Positions 41,767 through 49,855 of a stretch of 64,000 bases of DNA are shown in pieces. Position 1 is the first letter of the stretch, and each line of letters begins with the position of its first letter. This stretch comes from Polaribacter aquimarinus (lineage in GTDB: Bacteria > Bacteroidota > Bacteroidia > Flavobacteriales > Flavobacteriaceae). The stretch spans positions 744,001 through 808,000 of the forward strand of contig NZ_QFFG01000001.1 in NCBI RefSeq assembly GCF_003129485.1, written 5' to 3'. The translations under genes and the position numbers were made by a program. The notes beneath the pieces are model-generated. The model worked only from the letters and a program-made list of their open reading frames with translations, searched no databases and was not told the DNA's origin.

Positions 41767-42576
41767 TTGAATTTATCTAATGTAAAGCTAGTAGTTTCTG
41801 ACATGGACGGAACACTACTCAACTCTAAAGGAGAAGTTAGCCACATATTCTTCGAATTATTTAGCAAACTGCATCAGCAAAATATACACTTTTGTGCCGC
41901 AAGCGGAAGACAATACAATAGCATTATTGAGAAACTGACACCCATTAAGGATAATATTTTTGTAATTGCCGAAAACGGTGGGTTGGCAAAAAAAGGGAAT
42001 GACCTATTTGTTCTAAACACACTTTCTAACGACAAGATTAAAATGATGATTCCTGTATTAAGAAAAATTAAAAATGCTCATATTGTTCTATGTGGTAAAA
42101 ACGCAGCTTTTATAGAGTCCAAAAACGCTCATTTCATTAATCTTTTTCAAGAATATTATCAAGCCTATACAATTGTAGACGACCTAACCGCAATTTCAAA
42201 TAAAGAAGATTTTTTAAAAATTGCAATTTACCACTCAGATTCTTCAGAAACAAATATTTATCCTTCTGTAAAAAGATTTGAAGACGAGTTACTCATTAAA
42301 ATTTCTGGAAAAAACTGGTTAGATATTTCTGATGAAAAAGCCAATAAAGGAAATGCACTAAGAGCTGTTCAAAAGGTTTTAAACATCACAAAAGAAGAGA
42401 CTATGGTTTTTGGTGATTATCATAACGACATCGAAATGATGCTAGAAGCTGATTTTAGTTTTGCCATGAAAAATGCGCACAAAGACATCAAAGAAATTGC
42501 TAATTACACTACAGAAAGTAATGACAATTTTGGAGTAGAAAAGGTTTTAAAAAAGTTGATTGAAAGCCGAAATTAA
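41767..42576 (+). CDS. Cof-type HAD-IIB phosphatase
   Basis: 269 residues with a TTG start at 41767. The only nearby ATG lies inside the catalytic DxD motif, so TTG is required. Motif I is VVSDMDGTLL (nucleophile Asp near residue 12), motif II CAASGR, and motif IV FGDYHNDIEMM (GDxxND). The C2B cap between motifs II and III identifies the Cof subfamily, which dephosphorylates sugar phosphates, FMN, PLP and similar small molecules. It follows a LacI regulator in the same direction and overlaps the convergent yjbQ by 4 bp. Confidence 0.92.
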   Translation: MNLSNVKLVVSDMDGTLLNSKGEVSHIFFELFSKLHQQNIHFCAASGRQYNSIIEKLTPIKDNIFVIAENGGLAKKGNDLFVLNTLSNDKIKMMIPVLRKIKNAHIVLCGKNAAFIESKNAHFINLFQEYYQAYTIVDDLTAISNKEDFLKIAIYHSDSSETNIYPSVKRFEDELLIKISGKNWLDISDEKANKGNALRAVQKVLNITKEETMVFGDYHNDIEMMLEADFSFAMKNAHKDIKEIANYTTESNDNFGVEKVLKKLIESRN

Positions 42577-42995
42577 ACTCCAAAAGCAGAAAGCACTAAT
42601 TTTCGAGAACCTCCATAATCTCTATGTTCACACAAGTATATCCCTTGCCAAGTCCCAAGGTTTAATCTTCCATTGGTTATTGGAATTTCAACAGAACTTC
42701 CCAACAATGATGATTTAATGTGTGCAGGCATATCATCTGAACCTTCATAAGTATGAATATAATAGGGTTCGTTTTCGGCTACCATTTTATTAAAATGACT
42801 TTCAAAATCAACTCTTACAGTTGGATCTGCATTTTCGTTAATGGTTAAACTTGCTGATGTGTGTTTGATAAACACTTTTAAAAACCCTTTTTCAATCGAT
42901 TTTACTGCAGGAAATTCTCGAAGAATTGTTTCAGTAATCAAATGAAATCCTCTCTTATAAGGTGGTAATTGTATTTCTTTTTGTTCGAAAATCAT
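42573..42995 (-). CDS. YjbQ-family protein (secondary thiamine-phosphate synthase-like)
   Basis: 140 residues, all in the UPF0047/YjbQ fold. Signatures: FIKHTSASLTINENADPTVRVD and the C-terminal GTWQGIYLCEHRDYGG with the conserved His. Homologues have weak thiamine-phosphate synthase activity, but the true role is unsettled. It follows the nitrilase gene by 3 bp on the same strand. Confidence 0.93.
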   Translation of the reverse strand: MIFEQKEIQLPPYKRGFHLITETILREFPAVKSIEKGFLKVFIKHTSASLTINENADPTVRVDFESHFNKMVAENEPYYIHTYEGSDDMPAHIKSSLLGSSVEIPITNGRLNLGTWQGIYLCEHRDYGGSRKLVLSAFGV

Positions 42996-42998
42996 AAT

Positions 42999-43952
42999 TT
43001 AATCATCAAAAGAAACAGTACTTTGTCTTTCTCTATTTACATGCAATTTGGTAACATCTGGTCTAGAATAATGCCCAACAGCATCAAAATTTTGACGCTC
43101 TTCTAAAACTCTATTAAAGTTTAAAGTTTCAATGATTAAACCTTCTTTGTGTAAAACAGGTTCTACAATCCATTCTCCATCAGGACCTGCAATACAAGAA
43201 CCTCCGTTTGCTAGAGTTTCTGGAGCATCTTTGACTATTTTATTGTAATGAGGCACGTCTTTTGGGAAATCTGATTTTGCCATTAAACTAGAAACTGAAA
43301 TCACATAAGAACGAGATTCTCTGGCTATAAAACGTGTAATATCTTTGGTGTTATGATCGCTCCCAGGCCAAACAGCAATATGTAAATTCTCTCCTAAACC
43401 ATACAAAGCAGTTCTTGGTAAAGGCATCCAGTTTTCCCAACAGTTTAATCCGCCAACTGTAAACTCTTTTAGCGGATGTACTTGCAAACCATTTCCATCT
43501 CCTGGAGCCCAAGTTAGACGCTCATCGTAAGTAGGTTGTAATTTTCTATGGACAGATTTAATTTCTCCTACTTCATTTATATAAACCAAAGAAGCATAAA
43601 TACTATGTCCTCCCCTATTTTGTGCACGTTCCATAATACCCAAATAAATGGCTATTTTGTGTTCTTTTGCCAATTTACAGATGGAATCTAATTCGCCCTT
43701 CTCTATGGTAATTGAATTACGGACATAATGTGCATGAATTTCTTTATTGGTTTTTGTATTCCATTCTGCCCCACCTGTTAACGCTAACCAAAAAGGATAA
43801 CCAGGAAGTAAAGCTTCACCAAAAACAATCAATTCACAATTTTCTTTTGCAGCTTCAATAATCGATTTTTCAATCTTTTCAATTGTTTTTTCTTTGTTTA
43901 ACCAAACTGGAGAAATTTGTGCCAGTGCTACTTTTAATAGGTTGTTTTTCAT
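42999..43952 (-). CDS. Nitrilase-type carbon-nitrogen hydrolase
   Basis: 317 residues. The catalytic triad of the nitrilase superfamily is visible: Glu in LIVFGEALLPGYP, Lys in VHRKLQPTYDE and Cys in GGLNCWENWMPL. The CWENWMP sequence and the longer C-terminal part (VGHYSRPDV) are those of true nitrilases and cyanide-hydrolysing enzymes rather than amidases. It would convert an organic nitrile to a carboxylic acid and ammonia. The substrate is unknown. Grouped with yjbQ (3-bp gap) and, upstream, a small membrane protein. Confidence 0.9.
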   Translation of the reverse strand: MKNNLLKVALAQISPVWLNKEKTIEKIEKSIIEAAKENCELIVFGEALLPGYPFWLALTGGAEWNTKTNKEIHAHYVRNSITIEKGELDSICKLAKEHKIAIYLGIMERAQNRGGHSIYASLVYINEVGEIKSVHRKLQPTYDERLTWAPGDGNGLQVHPLKEFTVGGLNCWENWMPLPRTALYGLGENLHIAVWPGSDHNTKDITRFIARESRSYVISVSSLMAKSDFPKDVPHYNKIVKDAPETLANGGSCIAGPDGEWIVEPVLHKEGLIIETLNFNRVLEERQNFDAVGHYSRPDVTKLHVNRERQSTVSFDD

Positions 43953-43963
43953 AATTAGTTTAT

Positions 43964-44272
43964 CTAAAGTAAAAGAAATATTATTCCTGTAAATATTATC
44001 ATCAAAAATAAATAGCCCAATATTTTAGATAGTTTATTGACTTTTCTCTTATTTCTGATATTTTTATTTTCTATCTTCCAATTATAAGTCAATAAAGAAC
44101 TAATCATTAATTCATATGAATTAAATGAAAAAGGACTTAAAAATGGAAACCATTTAAATTTTTTCTTATTTTGAGAATAATAAATCCAAATGTTTTGAAA
44201 AAAAATAAATGAATTTATGACAATCATCAAAAACCATCCAATAAAAAAAACAGTTTTTAAAACTTCTTTCAT
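43964..44272 (-). CDS. Small two-helix membrane protein of unknown function
   Basis: 102 residues. Two or three hydrophobic segments (about 6-28 and 83-101, plus a weaker one near 50) with a basic, Asn- and Lys-rich middle. I do not recognise it. It is sandwiched in a minus-strand group between DUF2797 (9-bp gap) and the nitrilase (11-bp gap), so it is probably a real gene. Confidence 0.55.
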   Translation of the reverse strand: MKEVLKTVFFIGWFLMIVINSFIFFQNIWIYYSQNKKKFKWFPFLSPFSFNSYELMISSLLTYNWKIENKNIRNKRKVNKLSKILGYLFLMIIFTGIIFLLL

Positions 44273-44281
44273 TCGATTAAT

Positions 44282-45073
44282 TTAAACCTCAATACTCACA
44301 ACCAAACCTTCATTAGCTCTTACGTTAAAAACAGTTTCATCATCAAAAATTAAATACTGCCCTTTTACACCTACTAACTTCCCTTGATACGTTGGTGTTT
44401 TTATCAAATTTAAACTTTTTGGTTTTTCTGGATATTTTGCAACAGGAAAGTTTAAATTGGTTTCAGCATTATTTTCTATGTAATATTCTAACGCTTCAGC
44501 AGGTATGTATTGTTTTAATTTATCTCTCCATTCCACTAAATTTTCATCTTCAACGTCATTCTTCAACATTTTTCTCCAATTGGTTTTATCAGCAACGTGT
44601 TCTTTTAAAGCAACTTCCGTAATTCCTGCCAAATAACGATTGGGTACTTCAACAATTTCAATGGCTTCATGTGCTCCTTGATCTATCCAACGTGTTGGAA
44701 CTTGCTGTTTTCTAGTTACTCCAACTTTTACATTGCTTGAGTTTGCCAAATACACAATATGGGGTTGCAATTGCACTTGTTTTTCGTAAGCTAAATCTCT
44801 GTCTTCAATATCTAAATGCGCTTTACTTAGTTCTGGTCGCATTATCCAATCTCCTGCATTGGGAGTTTCATAAAAACAAGATTTACAAAAGCCTTGTCTA
44901 TAAATTTGTTTGTCTAAATGACAATTTAAACATTCATACTTTACAAAAGAAATGGTAAATTCTTTATTCAGTAACTGATTCATATTCAAAAAATCAACTC
45001 CCATATCTAAATAATACTGAATTGTATCTCCATTTTCAGTCATCATTTTTTTTAAAACTCCTTGATAAATCAT
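44282..45073 (-). CDS. DUF2797 domain protein
   Basis: 263 residues. An N-terminal pair of CxxC motifs (YECLNC and GFCKSC) probably binds zinc. The DUF2797 body follows: VYLANSSNVKVGVTRKQQVPTRWIDQGA (GIY-YIG-like start), YLAGITEVALKEHVADKTNWRKML. The fold resembles GIY-YIG nucleases. Function unknown. It is divergent from the GH3-family gene; a -7 box lies 53 nt upstream. Confidence 0.9.
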   Translation of the reverse strand: MIYQGVLKKMMTENGDTIQYYLDMGVDFLNMNQLLNKEFTISFVKYECLNCHLDKQIYRQGFCKSCFYETPNAGDWIMRPELSKAHLDIEDRDLAYEKQVQLQPHIVYLANSSNVKVGVTRKQQVPTRWIDQGAHEAIEIVEVPNRYLAGITEVALKEHVADKTNWRKMLKNDVEDENLVEWRDKLKQYIPAEALEYYIENNAETNLNFPVAKYPEKPKSLNLIKTPTYQGKLVGVKGQYLIFDDETVFNVRANEGLVVSIEV

Positions 45074-45125
45074 ATAAAATTTTACTATTTTTAAAATTCG
45101 ATTTTGAGTGTAATATCGAACTAAA

Positions 45126-45133
45126 CAAACTTA
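45126..45133 (-). promoter_or_regulatory. -7 promoter box for DUF2797
   Basis: Minus strand reads TAAGTTTG, an exact TAnnTTTG match, 53 nt before the ATG at 45073 and just upstream of the divergent GH3 gene. Confidence 0.4.
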
Positions 45134-45143
45134 CGAATTTTCT

Positions 45144-46652
45144 ATGGCGTTTCAGATTATCAATTCTATAATTTCTTGGTTTTTAAAGAAACGTAAGCAT
45201 CAAATGGAGCTGTTTTTAAAATACCCTAATGATGTTCAAGAAGAATTACTTTTTAGATTACTGCGTACAGCAAGGAACACAGAATATGGAAAGGAAAATG
45301 ATTTTTCTTCCATAAAAACCTACAAAGATTTTACAGATAAAGTATCGATTCAAAAATATGAATCTTTCGAACCTTTAATTGAACGATGCAGAAAAGGAGA
45401 ACAAAATATCTTTTGGCCAACACCTATAAAATGGTTTGCAAAAAGTAGCGGAACAACTAATGCTAAGAGTAAATTTATTCCTGTTTCTGATGAAGCTTTA
45501 GAATATTGCCATATGAAAGCAGGTAAAGATATGTTGTGTTTATACATCAACAACAACCCAGAAACTCAGCTTTTCACAGGTAAAGGTTTAAAGTTAGGTG
45601 GAAGTTCTGAAGTATATAAAGACAACAATTCTTATTTCGGTGATTTATCTGCAATTATTACAGAAAACTTACCTTTTTGGGCAGATTTTAGTTCTGCTCC
45701 TAGTCAAGAAGTAGCCTTAATGAGCGAATGGGAAACCAAAATGGAAGCTATTATTGATGAAACTATTAACGAAGACATTACGAGTTTAGTGGGTGTTCCT
45801 AGTTGGATGTTGGTTTTATTACATCGTGTTTTAGAACGTACTGGAAAAAATAACATTTTAGAAGTTTGGCCTAATTTAGAAGTTTATTTTCACGGTGGTG
45901 TAAACTTTAATCCTTATAGAGAACAATACAAAAAAATAATTCCGAAAGCCGATTTTCAATACTATGAAACCTATAATGCCTCCGAAGGTTTTTTCGCAAT
46001 ACAAGACATGAATGGCTCTAAAGAATTATTGCTAATGTTAGACTACGGAATTTTCTATGAATTCATTCCAATGTCTGAATATAGAGGTGAAAATTCGAAC
46101 GCTATTCCTTTATCAAAAGTTAAAAAAGGAATAGATTACGCTTTGATTATTACTACTAACGGTGGTTTATGGCGCTATATGATTGGTGATACTATTCGTT
46201 TTACATCTTTAGATCCTTATCGTATTAAAATTACAGGAAGAACAAGACATTATATTAATGTTTTTGGTGAAGAATTAAATATCGAAAATGTAGAAGATGC
46301 ATTAAATCTTACTTGCGAAAAAACGGATTCTATCATTAAAGAATATACAGTTGGTCCAATTTTTATGGAAGGCAAAAATAATGGCGGACACGAATGGATT
46401 ATTGAGTTTGCCAAAGTACCTGAAAGTATTAATTATTTTACAGAAATTTTAGATAATTCTTTAAAAGCCATCAACTCAGATTATGAAGCGAAACGTTATA
46501 ATAATATGACATTAGCACTCCCTAAAATTCACATTGCTAAAGAAGGTCTTTTTTATGAATGGTTAAAGAAAAAAGGCAAATTAGGCGGACAACATAAAGT
46601 ACCAAGATTGTCTAATAAAAGGGATTTTGTTGAGGAACTTTTAAAGCTATAG
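45144..46652 (+). CDS. GH3-family acyl-adenylating enzyme
   Basis: 502 residues, similar in length to plant GH3 auxin/jasmonate-amido synthetases and bacterial homologues. The ATP motif 1 is FAKSSGTTNAKSKFIPVS (about 95-112); GGLWRYMIGDTIRF is motif 3, and ITGRTRHYINVFGEELNIENVE motif 2-like. Members activate a carboxylic acid as an adenylate and join it to an amino acid or other nucleophile. The substrate is not known in Bacteroidetes. One base separates it from the Crp/Fnr regulator gene, which suggests the regulator senses something related. Confidence 0.93.
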   Translation: MAFQIINSIISWFLKKRKHQMELFLKYPNDVQEELLFRLLRTARNTEYGKENDFSSIKTYKDFTDKVSIQKYESFEPLIERCRKGEQNIFWPTPIKWFAKSSGTTNAKSKFIPVSDEALEYCHMKAGKDMLCLYINNNPETQLFTGKGLKLGGSSEVYKDNNSYFGDLSAIITENLPFWADFSSAPSQEVALMSEWETKMEAIIDETINEDITSLVGVPSWMLVLLHRVLERTGKNNILEVWPNLEVYFHGGVNFNPYREQYKKIIPKADFQYYETYNASEGFFAIQDMNGSKELLLMLDYGIFYEFIPMSEYRGENSNAIPLSKVKKGIDYALIITTNGGLWRYMIGDTIRFTSLDPYRIKITGRTRHYINVFGEELNIENVEDALNLTCEKTDSIIKEYTVGPIFMEGKNNGGHEWIIEFAKVPESINYFTEILDNSLKAINSDYEAKRYNNMTLALPKIHIAKEGLFYEWLKKKGKLGGQHKVPRLSNKRDFVEELLKL

Positions 46653-46653
46653 A

Positions 46654-47214
46654 ATGAATACTTTTTTTGAACAAAATGCAACATTACTATTAGAAAATCC
46701 TGAGCTAGCAGAAGCTTTTCAAAAAATAATGATTTTGCAAAAATTTTCAAAAAATTCTATTTTGCACGAATCAGGAAAGGTATGTGATTATATGTACATT
46801 ATTACTTCTGGTGTTGCGCGTGTTTTTTACTACAAAGAAGATAAAGATATTACCTGTTATTTTGCTGCCGAACAAGAAACCGTTACGTGTATTGATAGTT
46901 TTATTCAACGCAAAAAAAGCAAATACAATCTTGAAGCTTTAGAAGATTTGGAAGTTCTTAGAATAGCACATTCCGATTTAGATAATTTATTTGAATCTCA
47001 TCCAAAATACGAACACTTTGGTCGATTATTTCTACAACAACTGTACATAGATTTGGTTGAAAGAATCGATGATTTACTTTTAAAAACAGCACAAGAGCGT
47101 TACGAAACTTTATTAGAAAAAAAACCTCATCTTTTTCAGAGAGTTGCTTCTAAACATATTGCTTCTTTTTTAGGAATGACAGCTGAAACTTTTAGCAGAG
47201 TTCGAGGAAAATAA
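46654..47214 (+). CDS. Crp/Fnr-family transcriptional regulator
   Basis: 186 residues. Cyclic-nucleotide-binding beta-roll (about 25-120: MYIITSGVARVFYYKEDKD, ETVTCIDSFIQRKKS), a dimerisation helix (IDDLLLKTAQERYETLLEKKP) and a C-terminal helix-turn-helix VASKHIASFLGMTAETFSRVR. The [4Fe-4S] cysteines of Fnr are absent from the N-terminus. Its gene is coupled to the GH3 enzyme gene. A perfect 20-bp palindrome with Fnr-type half-sites begins 2 nt after the stop codon and is a good candidate for its own operator in front of the next operon. Confidence 0.93.
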   Translation: MNTFFEQNATLLLENPELAEAFQKIMILQKFSKNSILHESGKVCDYMYIITSGVARVFYYKEDKDITCYFAAEQETVTCIDSFIQRKKSKYNLEALEDLEVLRIAHSDLDNLFESHPKYEHFGRLFLQQLYIDLVERIDDLLLKTAQERYETLLEKKPHLFQRVASKHIASFLGMTAETFSRVRGK

Positions 47215-47215
47215 T

Positions 47216-47235
47216 TTCTTGACAATTGTCAAGAA
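47216..47235. promoter_or_regulatory. Perfect 20-bp palindrome, probable Crp/Fnr-type operator
   Basis: TTCTTGACAATTGTCAAGAA is fully symmetric and holds TTGAC-N4-GTCAA, the half-site and spacing of Fnr/Dnr-type regulators. It is centred at 47225.5, about 43 nt upstream of the expected transcription start of the Coq4-like operon, which is the class II activator position. A role as transcription terminator for the upstream gene (T-run begins 7 nt after) is possible. Confidence 0.6.
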
Positions 47236-47254
47236 GAATTCTTTTTTGGTAAAA

Positions 47255-47262
47255 TATCTTTG
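47255..47262 (+). promoter_or_regulatory. -7 promoter box for the Coq4-like operon
   Basis: TATCTTTG, an exact TAnnTTTG match, 15 nt before the ATG at 47278. The expected -33 position has no TTTG, which would fit an activator-dependent promoter with the palindrome at 47216-47235 upstream. Confidence 0.6.
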
Positions 47263-47277
47263 TAGAAATTACAAAAG

Positions 47278-47814
47278 ATGACAGTTTCAGAATCGTTACA
47301 ATTTTTTTATAAAGAGAATAATTTTCCTAATGATGGTGGAGAAAGCAAAGATTTTTTTGAATTAAAATTTAAACTCTTTACTTTAAAGTTACCAAATTCT
47401 CAATTTCGTAAAGACGTCATTCATATTCACGATATACAACATATTTTATACAATTGCGATACCACTTGGAAAGGTGAAGCTTTTATTGCTGGTTGGGAAA
47501 TTGCTACTGGGTTGTGGAAACGTTTCCCTATTGGATTTTTTAGTCTATGGGCAATGGGTTTTTCTTTAGTATTTTATCCAAAAGAAGTATTTAGAGGATA
47601 TAAAGCTGGAATAAACACTAAGGGTATTATCGATTTAAAAATCGATAAAAAAACATTACTAAAGTTGTCTCTTTCCGAATTAAAAAAAATGATTAAAAAA
47701 GATAAACAACAAAAGCTTAATTGGATAACATTTTTGTTTTGGTGTTTCATTAGTGAAATTTTCGTCTTATTTCCTTTTCTATTATTCATTGTAAGTGTTT
47801 TTTATTTTCTATGA
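47278..47814 (+). CDS. Coq4-like membrane protein
   Basis: 178 residues. The segment H51-D52-I-Q-H55 followed by E67 exactly fits HDxxH-x11-E, the metal-binding motif of Coq4 proteins of ubiquinone synthesis, and is followed by the helix AFIAGWEIATG. Two hydrophobic segments follow (about 86-106 and 148-178), so unlike mitochondrial Coq4 it seems anchored in the membrane. Bacteroidetes make menaquinone, so a quinone link is only a suggestion. It overlaps the next gene by 4 bp (ATGA). Confidence 0.7.
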   Translation: MTVSESLQFFYKENNFPNDGGESKDFFELKFKLFTLKLPNSQFRKDVIHIHDIQHILYNCDTTWKGEAFIAGWEIATGLWKRFPIGFFSLWAMGFSLVFYPKEVFRGYKAGINTKGIIDLKIDKKTLLKLSLSELKKMIKKDKQQKLNWITFLFWCFISEIFVLFPFLLFIVSVFYFL

Positions 47815-48389
47815 AAAAAATCTTAATTATAAACGGACACCCAGATCCAGAAAGCTATTGTTATGCAATTCATAATGTATACAAAAAAGGGGTATTACAA
47901 TCTAATGCAGAACTCAAAGAAATAAACGTTGGAGAACTTCAATTCAATCCAAATTTAGAATTTGGCTATAAAAAAAGAACAGTGTTAGAAGCCGATTTAT
48001 TAGAAGCTCAAGAAAAAATCAAATGGGCAAATCATATTGTGTGGATTTATCCTGTTTGGTGGGGTTCTTATCCTGCAATCTTAAAAGGGTTTATAGACCG
48101 TGTTTTCTTACCTGGTTTTGCATTTCAAAAAAGAGAGAACTCTGTTTGGTGGGATAAATATTTAACTGGTAAATCAGCAAGAATAATTTCTACTTTAGAC
48201 CAACCAAATTGGTATTACAAATGGATAAATAAGCAGCCTAGTCATTCTGCCATAAAAAGATTAACCTTAAATTTTATAGGGATAAAGAAGGTAAAGTTTA
48301 CAACTATTGGTTCTTTACGTTTATCTAAAGATTCTTACAGAAAAAATTGGCTATTAAAAGTTGAAAAGTTAGGAAAACTAAATTTATAA
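47811..48389 (+). CDS. Flavodoxin-fold NAD(P)H-dependent oxidoreductase
   Basis: 192 residues of the NQO1/MdaB/KefF-like group. FMN/FAD phosphate loop near ILIINGHPDPESYCYAI, and IVWIYPVWWGSYPAILKGFIDRVF is the isoalloxazine-binding segment. Such enzymes reduce quinones or electrophiles with NAD(P)H by two electrons. It overlaps the Coq4-like gene by 4 bp and the DUF3995 gene by one base, so the three genes form one tightly coupled operon. Confidence 0.92.
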   Translation: MKKILIINGHPDPESYCYAIHNVYKKGVLQSNAELKEINVGELQFNPNLEFGYKKRTVLEADLLEAQEKIKWANHIVWIYPVWWGSYPAILKGFIDRVFLPGFAFQKRENSVWWDKYLTGKSARIISTLDQPNWYYKWINKQPSHSAIKRLTLNFIGIKKVKFTTIGSLRLSKDSYRKNWLLKVEKLGKLNL

Positions 48390-48820
48390 TGATGCTATTA
48401 AATATTTTATCAACCGTTTTATTTTTAACTTTTTTAACATTAGGAGTTATTCATTTTTATTGGGCTTTTGGTGGAGAATGGGCAATAAAAAATGCAATTC
48501 CGACTAAAAAAGAGAATGAAAATATCGATTTTAGACCCGGTGCTTTTATAACCTTTTTAGTAGGTGTTTTTTTAATAGCTTTTGCTTTTTTTTACCTATT
48601 TAAAAGTGATTATTTTGTAGTTGAACTTCCGAGTTGGACAAGCTATTTTTTGTGGATTTTACCATCAATATTTTTATTAAGAGCTATTGGAGACTTTAAA
48701 TATGTAGGCTTTTTTAGAAGTATAAAAACTACATTATTTGCAAAGTGGGATAAAAAACTATTTTCGCCACTATGTCTATTTTTAAGTGTTTTAGGTTTTG
48801 CGATTTTGTATTTAAACTAA
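48389..48820 (+). CDS. DUF3995 membrane protein
   Basis: 143 residues with four membrane helices. Family marks: LGVIHFYWAFGGEWAIKNAIP near the N-terminus, a FxPGAFITFLVGV-like segment and LRAIGDFKYVGFF before the last helix. Function unknown. It overlaps the NAD(P)H oxidoreductase gene by one base and the convergent polyprenyl synthase gene by 4 bp at its 3' end. Confidence 0.88.
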   Translation: MMLLNILSTVLFLTFLTLGVIHFYWAFGGEWAIKNAIPTKKENENIDFRPGAFITFLVGVFLIAFAFFYLFKSDYFVVELPSWTSYFLWILPSIFLLRAIGDFKYVGFFRSIKTTLFAKWDKKLFSPLCLFLSVLGFAILYLN

Positions 48821-49794
48821 ACCTTCCGTTCTACAACGTAATCTATCATAGTTAACAAAGAGTCTTTGTATTCTGATTTTGGGTAGTTTTCTAAAATAGC
48901 CAATGCTTTATTTTTGTAGTCGTTCATTTTAGAAATGGTGTATTCTATTCCGCCATTTTCTTTTACAAAAGCAATAACTTCTTTAACGCGTTTCTTGTCT
49001 TTATTGTATTTTTTGATAGAATTGATTAACCAAGTTTTATCTTTTTTAGAACACGTATTCAGCGTATGAATTAATGGTAAAGTCATTTTTTGTTCCTTAA
49101 TGTCGATTCCGGTAGGTTTCCCGATTTTTTCATCAGTATAATCAAACAAATCATCTTTAATTTGAAAAGCAATACCAATATATTCTCCAAATTTTCGCAT
49201 TTGCTGAACAGTATCTTGGTTTGCACCTACAGAAGCAGCTCCAATACCACAGCAAGCTGCTATTAAAGTTGCTGTCTTTTGACGAATTATATCAAAATAG
49301 ACATCTTCAGTTATATCTAACTTACGTGCCTTTTCAATCTGCAATAATTCGCCTTCACTCATTTCACGAACAGCTATAGAAATCAATTTTAATAAGTCAA
49401 AATCTTCATTATCTATAGATAACAATAAACCTTTAGACAACAAAAAATCACCTACTAAAACAGCAATTTTATTTTTCCAAAGTGCATTTACAGAGAAAAA
49501 ACCTCTACGCCTGTTAGAGTCATCAACTACATCATCGTGCACTAAAGTTGCTGTATGAATCAATTCTACTACAGAAGCCCCTCTATACGTTCTCTCATCA
49601 AAACCGCCGTTCGAAACCATTTTTGCGACTAAAAAAACAAACATTGGTCGCATTTGTTTCCCTTTTCTTCGAACAATATAATAGGTAATTCTATTCAATA
49701 ATGGAACTTTAGACAACATAGCATCTTTGAATTTCTTTTCAAAGAGTTCCATCTCTGTTTTAATAGGAAGTTTTATGAGTTCTACAGGCTTCAT
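48817..49794 (-). CDS. Trans-polyprenyl diphosphate synthase (quinone side chain)
   Basis: 325 residues from ATG 49794. A longer frame reaches 49845, but that extension overlaps the divergent promoters and is not like its relatives, which start MKPVELIK. First aspartate-rich motif LVHDDVVDDS, second DDLFDY (DDxxD), plus GKQMRPM and KTATLIAACC. It condenses isopentenyl diphosphate onto an allylic primer to make a C30-C40 chain, most likely for menaquinone. The product length cannot be read reliably from sequence. Confidence 0.93.
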   Translation of the reverse strand: MKPVELIKLPIKTEMELFEKKFKDAMLSKVPLLNRITYYIVRRKGKQMRPMFVFLVAKMVSNGGFDERTYRGASVVELIHTATLVHDDVVDDSNRRRGFFSVNALWKNKIAVLVGDFLLSKGLLLSIDNEDFDLLKLISIAVREMSEGELLQIEKARKLDITEDVYFDIIRQKTATLIAACCGIGAASVGANQDTVQQMRKFGEYIGIAFQIKDDLFDYTDEKIGKPTGIDIKEQKMTLPLIHTLNTCSKKDKTWLINSIKKYNKDKKRVKEVIAFVKENGGIEYTISKMNDYKNKALAILENYPKSEYKDSLLTMIDYVVERKV

Positions 49795-49802
49795 TTGCAC
49801 AT

Positions 49803-49810
49803 CAAAAATA
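49803..49810 (-). promoter_or_regulatory. -7 promoter box for the polyprenyl synthase
   Basis: Minus strand reads TATTTTTG, an exact TAnnTTTG match, 8 nt before the ATG at 49794, giving an almost leaderless mRNA. Confidence 0.5.
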
Positions 49811-49830
49811 ACTAATAATTTTGGATTGAT

Positions 49831-49838
49831 TATATTTG
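49831..49838 (+). promoter_or_regulatory. -7 promoter box for the lipoprotein gene
   Basis: TATATTTG, an exact TAnnTTTG match, 17 nt before the ATG at 49856. With 49803-49810 it forms a compact pair of divergent promoters in a 61-bp gap. Confidence 0.5.
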
Positions 49839-49855
49839 AAATCAACTTTTGAATT

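Noticed and set aside
45144..46652. GH3 gene as a recent plant-derived transfer
   Set aside because: Base composition and codon use look like the neighbouring genes, and GH3 homologues are common in Bacteroidetes.
47216..47235. 20-bp palindrome as a simple terminator of the Crp/Fnr gene
   Set aside because: Not excluded, but the stem has no loop, the T-run is offset by several bases, and the symmetry and position relative to the next promoter favour an operator.
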